From contig JAQVWU010000217.1 of assembly GCA_028709565.1 (NCBI GenBank), positions 1 to 5,610 on the forward strand: a stretch of 5,610 nucleotides of DNA. The letters run 5' to 3'. Positions within the stretch are counted from its first letter, which is position 1, and every line of letters starts with the position of its first letter. Under the pieces are notes generated by a model that was given only the letters and a program-made list of their open reading frames with translations, did no database searches and had not been told where the DNA came from. Shown piece after piece: positions 1 to 5,610 of this stretch. The position numbers and the translations under genes are program-made. The DNA is from Eubacteriales bacterium. GTDB lineage: Bacteria; Bacillota; Clostridia; Oscillospirales; CAG-272.

Positions 1-15
1 AAAAGCAAGATTGAT

Positions 16-112
16 TGTGGAAATGTGGAAAATCAGAGATTTACCACATTACACACAATACTACTACTGCTACTTTTCTCTGATAATCTTCTAACAGAAC
101 AATTTACACACA
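16..112 (+). other. DnaA-box cluster with trinucleotide (DnaA-trio-like) run; candidate origin unwinding element
   Basis: Five matches to the DnaA-box consensus TTWTNCACA lie in under 100 bp. On the minus strand, ATTTCCACA (16-24, 8 of 9) sits in tandem with TTTTCCACA (24-32, 9 of 9). On the plus strand, TTTACCACA (40-48, 8 of 9) directly abuts TTACACACA (49-57, 8 of 9), and TTACACACA recurs at 104-112. Three bases after the abutting pair comes CTACTACTGCTACTT (61-75), read in threes CTA-CTA-CTG-CTA-CTT. Its complement 3'-GAT-GAT-GAC-GAT-GAA-5' fits the DnaA-trio motif (3'-[G/A]A[T/A]-5') known from Bacillus subtilis oriC, where two tandem boxes also precede such a run. An AT-rich stretch follows. 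Boxes and trios are seen directly; an origin function is inference. No dnaA, dnaN or rpmH is visible, so this could also be a non-origin DnaA-binding cluster or chance in AT-rich DNA. Confidence 0.45.
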
Positions 113-201
113 AATTAGGACTTGACACAGCGGCATTGTCTCAAAAACGAAAACGGGAGGGAATCAAAAACTTCATTGAAATGCGGTTGACAGAATCATG
201 T

Positions 202-792
202 TTATTCTTTAAATATATCCTTTTTAAGACCGTTTGTCCCGTGGTATATTAACTGTATGATAAACTCTGCTATCTGGGACGGCGATTCGACGGTGCCGTC
301 ATGCAGCCATTTTTGCAGCATGCTGATGGTTCCGCTGAGGCAGAAGGTTTTGAGGTAGTCGGTAGTTTTCGCGTCCAGCGATTGGTTTTGCTGCATTGAG
401 AGCAACTGAGCCAGTTCAACCAGGTCCTTCTGAAAGGCGTAGTCGCAGTTTTCGCTCAGCAGGGCCTTGAACAGTTCTATGTTGTCCTTCACATAATCCA
501 GCACCTTTGTCAGCATCTGTACCGATATGGGATGCTGTTCGTCCAGATCCTGCTTGCTAAGATACATGCTGACATTGTCCAGTGCTTCCTGTTCCACTTT
601 GTCCAGCAGGTCATACTGGTCGCTGTAATGGCTGTAAAAGGTGCTGCGGTTGATACCCGCGACATCGCACAGCGCTCTGATAGAGATTTTTGATATGTGC
701 TGCTGCTGCATGAGCTGCACCAGCGCGTTTTTAAGCAGACTTTGTGTCAGTCGTATACGCTGATCGGTTTTCTTCTCTGTTGTTTTTGACAA
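202..792 (-). CDS. TetR/AcrR-family transcriptional regulator
   Basis: A DNA-binding repressor of about 196 residues, normal length for the TetR family. The N-terminal part carries the usual arrangement: a charged arm, a first helix (about residues 10-28), then a helix-turn-helix at about 36-56 reading ISIRALCDVAGINRSTFYSH, with the typical G-I-N-R-S-T-F-Y-x-H-Y signature and the following D-L-L-D-K-V helix. The C-terminal ligand domain (about 85-196) has a conserved-looking segment L-S-G-T-I-S-M-L-Q-K-W-L near 152-163, as in the TetR_C_8-like group. The TTG at 792 is chosen as start because GGAGG lies 6 nt upstream; an in-frame ATG at 807 would add five residues but has only a weak Shine-Dalgarno and would place GGAGG inside the gene. 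It is transcribed away from the MMPL operon and probably represses both itself and that operon through the inverted repeat at 898-916. The inducer is unknown. No terminator is evident after its stop codon. Confidence 0.9.
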   Translation of the reverse strand: MSKTTEKKTDQRIRLTQSLLKNALVQLMQQQHISKISIRALCDVAGINRSTFYSHYSDQYDLLDKVEQEALDNVSMYLSKQDLDEQHPISVQMLTKVLDYVKDNIELFKALLSENCDYAFQKDLVELAQLLSMQQNQSLDAKTTDYLKTFCLSGTISMLQKWLHDGTVESPSQIAEFIIQLIYHGTNGLKKDIFKE

Positions 793-798
793 TTCATA

Positions 799-803
799 CC
801 TCC
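799..803 (-). promoter_or_regulatory. Ribosome binding site deciding the TetR start
   Basis: The minus strand reads GGAGG here, with 6 nt to TTG (792-790). This perfect site supports the TTG start over the in-frame ATG at 807, which lies upstream of it. Confidence 0.7.
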
Positions 804-887
804 GCATTCTTTAACTTTTTGTTAATTCAATCTCTCTTCCGGCTCTTTTCCGTCACTTTTATCGACGCTTGTCGCGTAAACATCCAA

Positions 888-915
888 TTTATACGACATT
901 GATGGTTGTAATCAA
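888..915 (-). promoter_or_regulatory. Promoter for the TetR gene
   Basis: On the minus strand, -35 TTGATT (915-910, 4 of 6 matches) and -10 TATAAA (893-888, 5 of 6) are separated by 16 bp. Transcription would begin near 880 and leave an untranslated leader of roughly 85-90 nt. The -35 lies within the right arm of the inverted repeat 898-916, which fits autorepression. Confidence 0.5.
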
Positions 916-916
916 T
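898..916. promoter_or_regulatory. Inverted repeat, candidate TetR operator
   Basis: A perfect inverted repeat: ATTGAT (898-903), a 7-nt spacer, ATCAAT (911-916). Its 19-bp span is in the size range of TetR-family operators. It overlaps the -35 of the promoter toward the transporter (906-911) and the -35 of the opposing promoter (910-915), so one bound repressor dimer could block both. The repeat and its position are seen; binding by the adjacent TetR protein is inferred from the divergent layout usual for this family. Confidence 0.5.
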
Positions 917-934
917 CACTGTGTCTATTATAAT
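906..934 (+). promoter_or_regulatory. Promoter for the MMPL/heptad-protein operon
   Basis: -35 TTGTAA (906-911, 4 of 6) and a consensus -10 TATAAT (929-934) are spaced by the optimal 17 bp. Transcription would start near 941, giving a leader of about 43 nt before the ATG at 984. The -35 is inside the candidate operator 898-916. No other plus-strand promoter of similar quality is seen before the operon. Confidence 0.65.
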
Positions 935-973
935 ACAATCATGTCAATCTTGCAATACCAATTAAACTGTTTT

Positions 974-977
974 GGAG
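974..977 (+). promoter_or_regulatory. Ribosome binding site deciding the MMPL start
   Basis: GGAG lies 6 nt before ATG at 984. A TTG at 972 in the same frame would put this site inside the gene, and ATG at 990 would be 12 nt away, so 984 is the best start. Confidence 0.65.
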
Positions 978-983
978 AACTTA

Positions 984-3083
984 ATGTTAATGAATCGATT
1001 TTCTGATTTTGTTATCCGGCATAAAAAGCCGGTTAATATTGTATTTGTTGCGATAATGATCGTATGTTTCTTTTTGATGTTTTTTGTTGAGATAAATTAT
1101 AATATGGTCGATTACCTGCCGCCGGACGCCCAGTCCACAAAGGCGCTGGAAATCATGAACAGGGAATTCTCCGGGTCCATGCCCAACGCGACCGTTATGG
1201 TTAACGATGTCTCCCTTATGGAAGCCATGGATTATAAACAAAAACTCGCTTCGGTTGACGGGGTTACCGGTGTGACATGGCTGGATGACGTGATTGATAT
1301 TAAAAAACCCCTTGAAATGGCCGACAGCGATACGGTTGAGGGATTTTACAAGGACGGCAGCGCTTTGTTTTCGGTAACCATAGCCAAAGGGAAAGAGGAA
1401 ACAGCCTGCAACAATATACTCAGTCTCATCGGCAGCGATAACGCGCTGACCGGCGAGGCGCCCGCGCTGATGTTTATACGGGAGACCGCTTCTTCAACCG
1501 TCATAAAAGCCATGTTTGTTTTGGTGCCCGTAATTATCCTGATATTGATTTTGACTACGTCATCCTGGGTTGAGCCGCTTATTTTTCTGATCACCATCGG
1601 CGCCTCCATCGTCATAAACATGGGAACGAATATTTTCCTCGGCGAGATTTCGTTTATGACAAATTCGGTCAGCCCCATTCTGCAGCTCGCCTGTTCGCTG
1701 GATTATGCCGTTTTCCTGCTCCACAGTTACGGCGACAACAAGAAAAAATACGCCGACTCATCGGAAGCGATGCGATACGCCATGAAGGAATCGGCATCGA
1801 CCATCGCAGCCAGCGCGACCACCACGCTGTTCGGCTTTCTGGCCCTTGTATTCATGAACTTCCGTATAGGGGCGGACTTGGGTCTAAATCTGGCAAAGGG
1901 CATTATCTCCAGCTTTATTTCGGTTATGGTATTCCTTCCGGCACTCACCCTGAGCCTGGACCGACTGATAGACAAAACGCAGCACAGGGCCTTTTTACCC
2001 GACATGCAAAACATCGGCCGAGCGCTGTCAAAGATCGCCGTACCGGTTGTTATTGTCATTGCGATTATTATTGTGCCCGCCTTTTTGGGTCAAAGCCAAA
2101 CCGGATTTCTATACGGCAATGATACGGTAGACCGCGATACCCGCTACGGCAGGGATACCGTGGCGGTTGAGGAGCAATTCGGGAAATCCACCGTCGCGGC
2201 GCTGCTGGTCCCCCGGGGCGACTCGGCCAAAGAGGAGATGCTGTGCGATGAACTCGAACAGCTTGACCATGTAACGGGCATTGTGTCATATGCCTCAACC
2301 GTCGGCGCGGTCATACCCCCCGAATATCTGGGTACCGAAATAACCGAACAGTTTTATTCGGAAAATTATGCCCGCATAATCGTATATACCGATACGCCGG
2401 CAGAGGGAGATATCGCCTTCTCAACAATAGAGCGCATCAGCGAAAAGGCGGAGAAATATTACCCCGGTGATTTCTGGACACTGGGCGAGAGCGCCAATCT
2501 GTATGACATGAAGCACATCGTTCAGAAGGACAACGTGATTGTCAATCTCATAGCCGTTGTCGCCATATTTGTCGTGCTGCTGGTAACATTCAGATCGGCT
2601 ATCCTGCCCTTTATACTGGTGCTTACCATTGAAGCCGCCATCTGGATCAATCTGTCAATTCCGTATTTCACCGGCGTTCAGATTAACTTCCTGGGTTATC
2701 TGGTGCTGAGCACGGTGCAGCTGGGTGCTACGGTCGATTATGCCATCCTGCTGACCAACACCTATCTCGCAAACCGCAAAACAATGCCCAAGGGCGAGGC
2801 TATGCGCGTGTCAATCGGCGGAGCGTTTAAGTCTATACTTGTCTCGGCGCTCACCCTTTCCACGGCGGGATTTACGCTGTATGCAGCATCAACAAACCGC
2901 GCCATCACCGACATAGGTCTGCTGCTCGGACGGGGCACGCTGCTTTCATTCTTAATGGTAATATGTTTTCTGCCCGTGCTGCTGCTTGTGTTCGATAAAC
3001 CGATAGAAAAAACCACTGCCGGAACCGTTTTTTTTAACGGCAATTCCGAAAATCCCGATAATTCCGAAAACACTAAAATATAA
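984..3083 (+). CDS. MMPL/RND-superfamily transporter (SSD-type, 12 TM)
   Basis: An integral membrane exporter of about 699 residues, a usual length for Firmicute MMPL proteins. It shows the duplicated RND layout: TM1 (about 17-36), an extracytoplasmic domain (37-171), TM2-TM6 (172-324), TM7 (348-368), a second extracytoplasmic domain (369-518), and TM8-TM12 (519-670). TM4 carries S-L-D-Y-A-V-F-L-L (Asp240-Tyr241) and TM10 carries G-A-T-V-D-Y-A-I-L-L (Asp585-Tyr586). These paired Asp-Tyr residues match the proton-relay pairs known from mycobacterial MmpL3, so both half-sites look intact and the pump is likely proton-driven. The substrate is unknown; lipids, amphiphiles or drugs are typical for the family. 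The first gene of an operon, it is followed after 30 bp by an exported heptad-repeat protein and is probably controlled by the divergent TetR gene. The polar C-terminal tail contains a short duplicated unit. Confidence 0.93.
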   Translation: MLMNRFSDFVIRHKKPVNIVFVAIMIVCFFLMFFVEINYNMVDYLPPDAQSTKALEIMNREFSGSMPNATVMVNDVSLMEAMDYKQKLASVDGVTGVTWLDDVIDIKKPLEMADSDTVEGFYKDGSALFSVTIAKGKEETACNNILSLIGSDNALTGEAPALMFIRETASSTVIKAMFVLVPVIILILILTTSSWVEPLIFLITIGASIVINMGTNIFLGEISFMTNSVSPILQLACSLDYAVFLLHSYGDNKKKYADSSEAMRYAMKESASTIAASATTTLFGFLALVFMNFRIGADLGLNLAKGIISSFISVMVFLPALTLSLDRLIDKTQHRAFLPDMQNIGRALSKIAVPVVIVIAIIIVPAFLGQSQTGFLYGNDTVDRDTRYGRDTVAVEEQFGKSTVAALLVPRGDSAKEEMLCDELEQLDHVTGIVSYASTVGAVIPPEYLGTEITEQFYSENYARIIVYTDTPAEGDIAFSTIERISEKAEKYYPGDFWTLGESANLYDMKHIVQKDNVIVNLIAVVAIFVVLLVTFRSAILPFILVLTIEAAIWINLSIPYFTGVQINFLGYLVLSTVQLGATVDYAILLTNTYLANRKTMPKGEAMRVSIGGAFKSILVSALTLSTAGFTLYAASTNRAITDIGLLLGRGTLLSFLMVICFLPVLLLVFDKPIEKTTAGTVFFNGNSENPDNSENTKI
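3042..3077 (+). repeat. Short tandem duplication in the MMPL C-terminal tail
   Basis: AATTCCGAAAA occurs at 3042-3052 and again at 3060-3070, an 18-bp period that keeps the frame and encodes NSENPD then NSENTK. It lies after the last membrane helix, in a region likely to be flexible and cytoplasmic. A recent slippage duplication is the simplest origin. Confidence 0.6.
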
Positions 3084-3101
3084 ATATAATTATAATAATT
3101 T

Positions 3102-3106
3102 GGAGG
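3102..3106 (+). promoter_or_regulatory. Ribosome binding site for the heptad-repeat protein
   Basis: GGAGG stands 7 nt before TTG at 3114. The strong site supports a TTG start, and the predicted signal peptide begins directly there. Confidence 0.75.
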
Positions 3107-3113
3107 TATTCCC

Positions 3114-4922
3114 TTGAAATCAGGCATTCTCAAGCATGTCCTATGCACCGGTCTGGCCGTGTTGCTGGCCTTCACGCCGACTTTGCTGCCCATCGCAGCA
3201 GCCCCAGAAACAACGGCATCCGCCGATATAAAGACCAAGGATGAGGTCATATACGCCGTTCTGCACCCGGACGGCAGCGTTGACAATATCTACACGGTCA
3301 ATCACTTCACGGTAGACAAAGCCGGAACAATCACCGATTACGGAGATTATACATCTGTGGAAAATCTTACCAATACCGCAGCCTTAACTCACTATGATGA
3401 CGCCGTTACATTTACGGCCGATACCGATAATTTTTATTATCAGGGGAATATGGCCGCAGGCGAGCTGCCTTGGTTATTCGATATTACCTATTCCCTGGAC
3501 GGCGCGGTTTTGCCCGCGCGGGAGATTGCAGGCAAATCCGGCAGCTTCGGTATCGGCGTCAAAACCAAACAGAACGAATCTAAGGACCCCGCCTTTTATA
3601 ACAATTATATGCTGCAGATTACGGTAACCCTGGACACCGAAAAATGCGGCGATATACAGGCGCCCGACGCCGCCATCGCCGCCGCGGGTAAAAACCGGGC
3701 GGTCGTATTCACGGTGCTGCCCGGTACCGACGCCGATTTGTCCTTAACGGCAAATGTGAAGGATTTTACCATGACCGGTATTGATATAACAGCCGTTCCC
3801 TTCTCCATGAATATCGAACTGCCCGATACCGGCGGTATGACCGACGGTCTGATTGCCCTGTCCGGCGCGATATCCGATCTCAATGACGGTGTGACCGAGC
3901 TAAACAACGGCGCCGCGGAATTAAAGAGCGGCGCGCAGAGCGCGGTGAACGGCTCAACCGAAATCAAGAACGGCCTTACACGCCTCAGCGGCAGTTCCGC
4001 GCCGCTCATCCGCTCCTCCTCGCAGATCAGCGGCGCCATAACGCAGATTACCTCCTCCCTAGGTTCCGCTTCCGCCGGCGATTTAAGCGAACTGCCCCCG
4101 GCGCTGACACAATTTGCCGGCGGATTGAAGGAAATATCGGGCGGTCTGACCAACCTGAAGGGCGGATTTACGCAGGCGTACGGCGCGCTGGACGCCGCTG
4201 TACAAAGCATCCCCGCAGAGGCGGTCAGTGAAGATGAAATCAAGGCGATCTACGCGCAAACCGATATAAACAGTCACGGGACAATTGACAGGCTGGTGGC
4301 GTCATATGCCGCGGCCCAAACCGTCTTGGGCACCTATAATCAGGTTAAAGGCGCCTTTGACGCGGTGGGACCCGCAATCGATGAGCTGACCGCGTCCCTC
4401 AACACAATAACCCCGGCGCTTGAGGAAATGGCGAAACAAACGAGCGGCGCCCTCGGCGGCATGGAGATGATCGGCCAGCTGTCGGCCGGATTAACCGAAT
4501 TGAAAAACAACTATGCGGCCTTTCATAACGGGCTTAAAGCATTTGCCGACGGCGTCGGCGCCGCGTCCGCGGGTTATGCCGAGTTCCATAACGGTTTGTC
4601 CTCCCTCAATGCGGGCGTCGCCGTATTATCCGGAGGCGTGAGCGAACTGTCAGACGGCACCGCCAGACTTAACGATGAGACCGCCGATATGCCCGATGCA
4701 ATAGAGAAGGAAATCGACAAAATGCTGGATCAGTACACCGGTTCGGACTTTGGCGCCCTCTCCTTCACCTCGCCGAAAAACAAAGATACCGGCATGGTAC
4801 AGTTTGTGATTAAATGCGCGGGCATCGATAAGCCCAAAGAAACTGTAACCGCCCGGCCTGAGACTCCGGATGAGACCTTCTGGGACAGACTGACCGCGCT
4901 GTTTAGATACCGTCCCGAGTAA
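3114..4922 (+). CDS. Exported xxxLxxG heptad-repeat protein, MMPL partner (YhgE-like repeats)
   Basis: A secreted protein of 602 residues. A signal peptide is clear: basic K-S-G-I-L-K-H, a hydrophobic core at about 9-29, and a likely cleavage after A-S-A near 37; there is no lipobox. Residues about 40-235 form a beta-rich globular region with segments K-D-E-V-I-Y-A-V-L-H-P-D-G-S-V, F-Y-Y-Q-G-N and I-A-G-K-S-G-S, which I recognise from Clostridial proteins of this kind. Three blocks of xxxLxxG heptads follow: glycines at 259, 266, 273, 280 and 287; at 336, 343, 350 and 357; and at 473, 480, 487, 494, 501, 508 and 515. They resemble the TIGR03057-type repeats of YhgE/phage-infection proteins, but the C-terminal membrane helices of YhgE are missing. 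The protein ends in a short W-D-R-L-T-A-L-F segment with no anchor. It probably forms long helices outside the cell membrane and assists the upstream pump; that role is inferred from operon context only. Confidence 0.8.
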   Translation: MKSGILKHVLCTGLAVLLAFTPTLLPIAAAPETTASADIKTKDEVIYAVLHPDGSVDNIYTVNHFTVDKAGTITDYGDYTSVENLTNTAALTHYDDAVTFTADTDNFYYQGNMAAGELPWLFDITYSLDGAVLPAREIAGKSGSFGIGVKTKQNESKDPAFYNNYMLQITVTLDTEKCGDIQAPDAAIAAAGKNRAVVFTVLPGTDADLSLTANVKDFTMTGIDITAVPFSMNIELPDTGGMTDGLIALSGAISDLNDGVTELNNGAAELKSGAQSAVNGSTEIKNGLTRLSGSSAPLIRSSSQISGAITQITSSLGSASAGDLSELPPALTQFAGGLKEISGGLTNLKGGFTQAYGALDAAVQSIPAEAVSEDEIKAIYAQTDINSHGTIDRLVASYAAAQTVLGTYNQVKGAFDAVGPAIDELTASLNTITPALEEMAKQTSGALGGMEMIGQLSAGLTELKNNYAAFHNGLKAFADGVGAASAGYAEFHNGLSSLNAGVAVLSGGVSELSDGTARLNDETADMPDAIEKEIDKMLDQYTGSDFGALSFTSPKNKDTGMVQFVIKCAGIDKPKETVTARPETPDETFWDRLTALFRYRPE

Positions 4923-4934
4923 AAATATAATTGA

Positions 4935-4960
4935 CAGCCCGGTATACCCGGGTTGTTTTT
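4935..4960 (+). terminator. Rho-independent terminator of the MMPL operon
   Basis: Twelve bases after the stop codon, an 8-bp stem (4935-4942 with 4948-4955, one G-T wobble) closes a TATAC loop. It is GC-rich in the centre (CCCGG/CCGGG) and is followed at once by TTTTT. This fits an intrinsic terminator and separates the operon from the next gene. Confidence 0.85.
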
Positions 4961-4961
4961 A

Positions 4962-4989
4962 TTGCTTTTTATGATTTATGTGCTATAAT
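4962..4989 (+). promoter_or_regulatory. Extended -10 promoter for the downstream M48-like gene
   Basis: A consensus TATAAT (4984-4989) is preceded by TG one base upstream (TGCTATAAT, 4981-4989), an extended -10. The -35 is weak, TTGCTT (4962-4967) with a 16-bp spacer, as is common with extended -10 elements. Transcription would start near 4996, just after the upstream terminator. Confidence 0.6.
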
Positions 4990-5022
4990 TATCGTGGTTT
5001 TAATACAGGTGACAAAAATAAA

Positions 5023-5043
5023 ATGCAAAGCCGGTTGATATGA
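5023..5043 (+). CDS. Possible 6-codon leader ORF (MQSRLI)
   Basis: ATG at 5023 lies 10 nt after AGGTGA (5007-5012), the only good Shine-Dalgarno in this leader. The ORF reads MQSRLI and stops at TGA 5041-5043, which overlaps the ATG at 5040 (ATGA arrangement). The ATG of the large gene has no good site of its own at normal distance, so its translation may be coupled to this tiny ORF. The layout is seen; translation is inferred, and a misjudged start for the large gene is the main alternative. Confidence 0.3.
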   Translation: MQSRLI

Positions 5044-5610
5044 TGTATAAATTCCGTTCGCTTATCCTGTCTTTTTTGACAGTCTTCGCTTCTGCCGTAT
5101 TAGGCATGAGACTGCGCGATGAAATACCCCATGCGGCGCTGTTTTCGGTCGCGGCATTAACGCTGCTGGTTATTATGCTGCTGCTCAATGTAATACTGGA
5201 ATACAAAATAAAAAACCGGCTGGAAAAGCGCACCGAAAGGGAAAATCTCAACGAGCACCTGATGCTGCACGCCAAAGCAAAGGAAAACTTCTCGGCTGCC
5301 ATGCGCCGCATGATGTTGGCAGCGGTTATTGCCGGCGGATATATTGCGGCGCTGCTGCTGCTCTCGGTCGCCTTTTGCTCCTTTTCGGGCGCGGCCTTCG
5401 GATTTACTTTTACCGTAATCCCCGGTTGGTATTTTGTCTTCTGCGTAGTCGACCGTATATGCTGTGTCTCCTTTCACCCCGTATATATCGACACAATCGC
5501 GCCCGGGGAATATCCGGCGATCTCGAAGATAATCGATGAGGTGCGCGATATTTATGAAATACGCGACCGAAAGCTGTTTATTATGCCCGAGAATACCTGT
5601 AATGCCGGTA
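5040..5610 (+). CDS. Membrane protein, probable M48-family metallopeptidase, N-terminal part (cut by window end)
   Basis: About 190 residues are visible and the reading frame is open to the window end. An in-frame TAA at 5019-5021 limits the start to ATG 5040 or the adjacent ATG 5043. Four hydrophobic segments stand out at about 5-23, 31-54, 91-113 and 117-140, with a charged, probably helical stretch (55-90, rich in K, R and E) between the second and third. After the last one comes P-G-E-Y-P-A-I-S-K-I-I-D-E-V, then R-K-L-F-I-M-P-E-N-T-C-N-A. This matches the segment just before the catalytic domain of HtpX/Ste24-type M48 proteases (YP-x-L-x-x-I-V ... V-Y-I-x-P-x-x-x-x-N-A). The zinc-binding HEXXH would lie beyond the window and is not seen, so activity cannot be confirmed. 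It has its own promoter and follows a terminator, so it is not part of the MMPL operon. Confidence 0.7.
   Translation, partial: MMYKFRSLILSFLTVFASAVLGMRLRDEIPHAALFSVAALTLLVIMLLLNVILEYKIKNRLEKRTERENLNEHLMLHAKAKENFSAAMRRMMLAAVIAGGYIAALLLLSVAFCSFSGAAFGFTFTVIPGWYFVFCVVDRICCVSFHPVYIDTIAPGEYPAISKIIDEVRDIYEIRDRKLFIMPENTCNAG

Noticed and set aside
187..192. Plus-strand TTGACA near the TetR stop
   Set aside because: No good -10 lies 16-18 bp downstream and no plus-strand gene follows; the same holds for TTGACA at 122-127.
25..252. Plus-strand ORF of 75 residues from a GTG
   Set aside because: It has no Shine-Dalgarno, runs through the DnaA-box/trio region, overlaps the end of the TetR gene antisense, and resembles no known family; a chance ORF is more likely.
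927..948. Minus-strand TTGACA (948-943) with TATAAT (932-927)
   Set aside because: Both are perfect hexamers but only 10 bp apart, too close for a sigma-70 promoter; the 888-915 pair has normal spacing.
3084..3113. TATAAT-like AT-rich stretch between the MMPL and heptad genes
   Set aside because: It lacks a matching -35 at proper spacing; the 30-bp gap with one strong ribosome site fits cotranscription.
2762..3286. Minus-strand ORF of 174 residues across the MMPL/heptad gene junction
   Set aside because: It is antisense to two real genes and their junction, with no domain and no plausible promoter.
3605..4243. Minus-strand ORF of 212 residues inside the heptad-protein gene
   Set aside because: It is antisense to a well-supported gene with regular protein repeats. 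Its Ser/Pro/Ala-rich translation mirrors the sense codons, and it has no start signals.
3908..4760. Frequent GGCGCC palindromes in the heptad-protein gene
   Set aside because: They are explained by repeated Gly-Ala codons (GGC GCC) in the repetitive protein, not by a DNA-level signal.
4931..4936. Plus-strand TTGACA after the heptad-protein stop
   Set aside because: There is no -10 at proper spacing, and the hexamer runs into the terminator stem.
5000..5477. Two overlapping minus-strand ORFs of about 100 residues at the right end
   Set aside because: They are shadows of the plus-strand M48-like gene, which has a promoter, four membrane segments and a family motif.

Overview
The window looks like chromosomal DNA from a low-to-moderate GC Gram-positive bacterium, most likely a Clostridia-type Firmicute. 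The signs are strong GGAGG-type ribosome binding sites, TTG start codons paired with those sites, tight intergenic spacing, and an exported protein family (xxxLxxG heptad repeats) typical of that phylum. Taxonomy is inferred from style and gene families, not from a marker gene.

Layout. Bases 1-201 hold no convincing gene. They contain a cluster of DnaA-box-like sequences followed by a CTA-type trinucleotide run, resembling the origin-unwinding element of Bacillus-type oriC. Bases 202-792 (minus) encode a TetR-family regulator. Bases 793-983 are a divergent control region with two facing promoters whose -35 boxes both overlap one inverted repeat (898-916), the best operator candidate. Bases 984-3083 (plus) encode a complete 12-TM MMPL/RND-type transporter. 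It is followed after 30 bp by 3114-4922 (plus), an exported 602-residue protein with blocks of xxxLxxG heptads. A clear intrinsic terminator (4935-4960) closes this two-gene operon. A new promoter (4962-4989) then drives a gene cut by the window end (5040 onward), whose visible part looks like the membrane N-terminus of an M48-family metallopeptidase. A possible 6-codon leader ORF overlaps its start.

How the parts may work together. The simplest reading is a ligand-responsive export module. The TetR protein represses itself and the divergent operon. When released, the cell makes a proton-driven MMPL pump plus a secreted, rod-like heptad-repeat partner that would work on the outer face of the membrane. 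The substrate cannot be read from sequence. The M48-like gene is a separate transcription unit and its link to the pump is unproven.

The most notable points are the origin-like element at the left edge, the shared operator, the transporter/heptad-protein pair, and the overlapping leader ORF before the M48-like gene.
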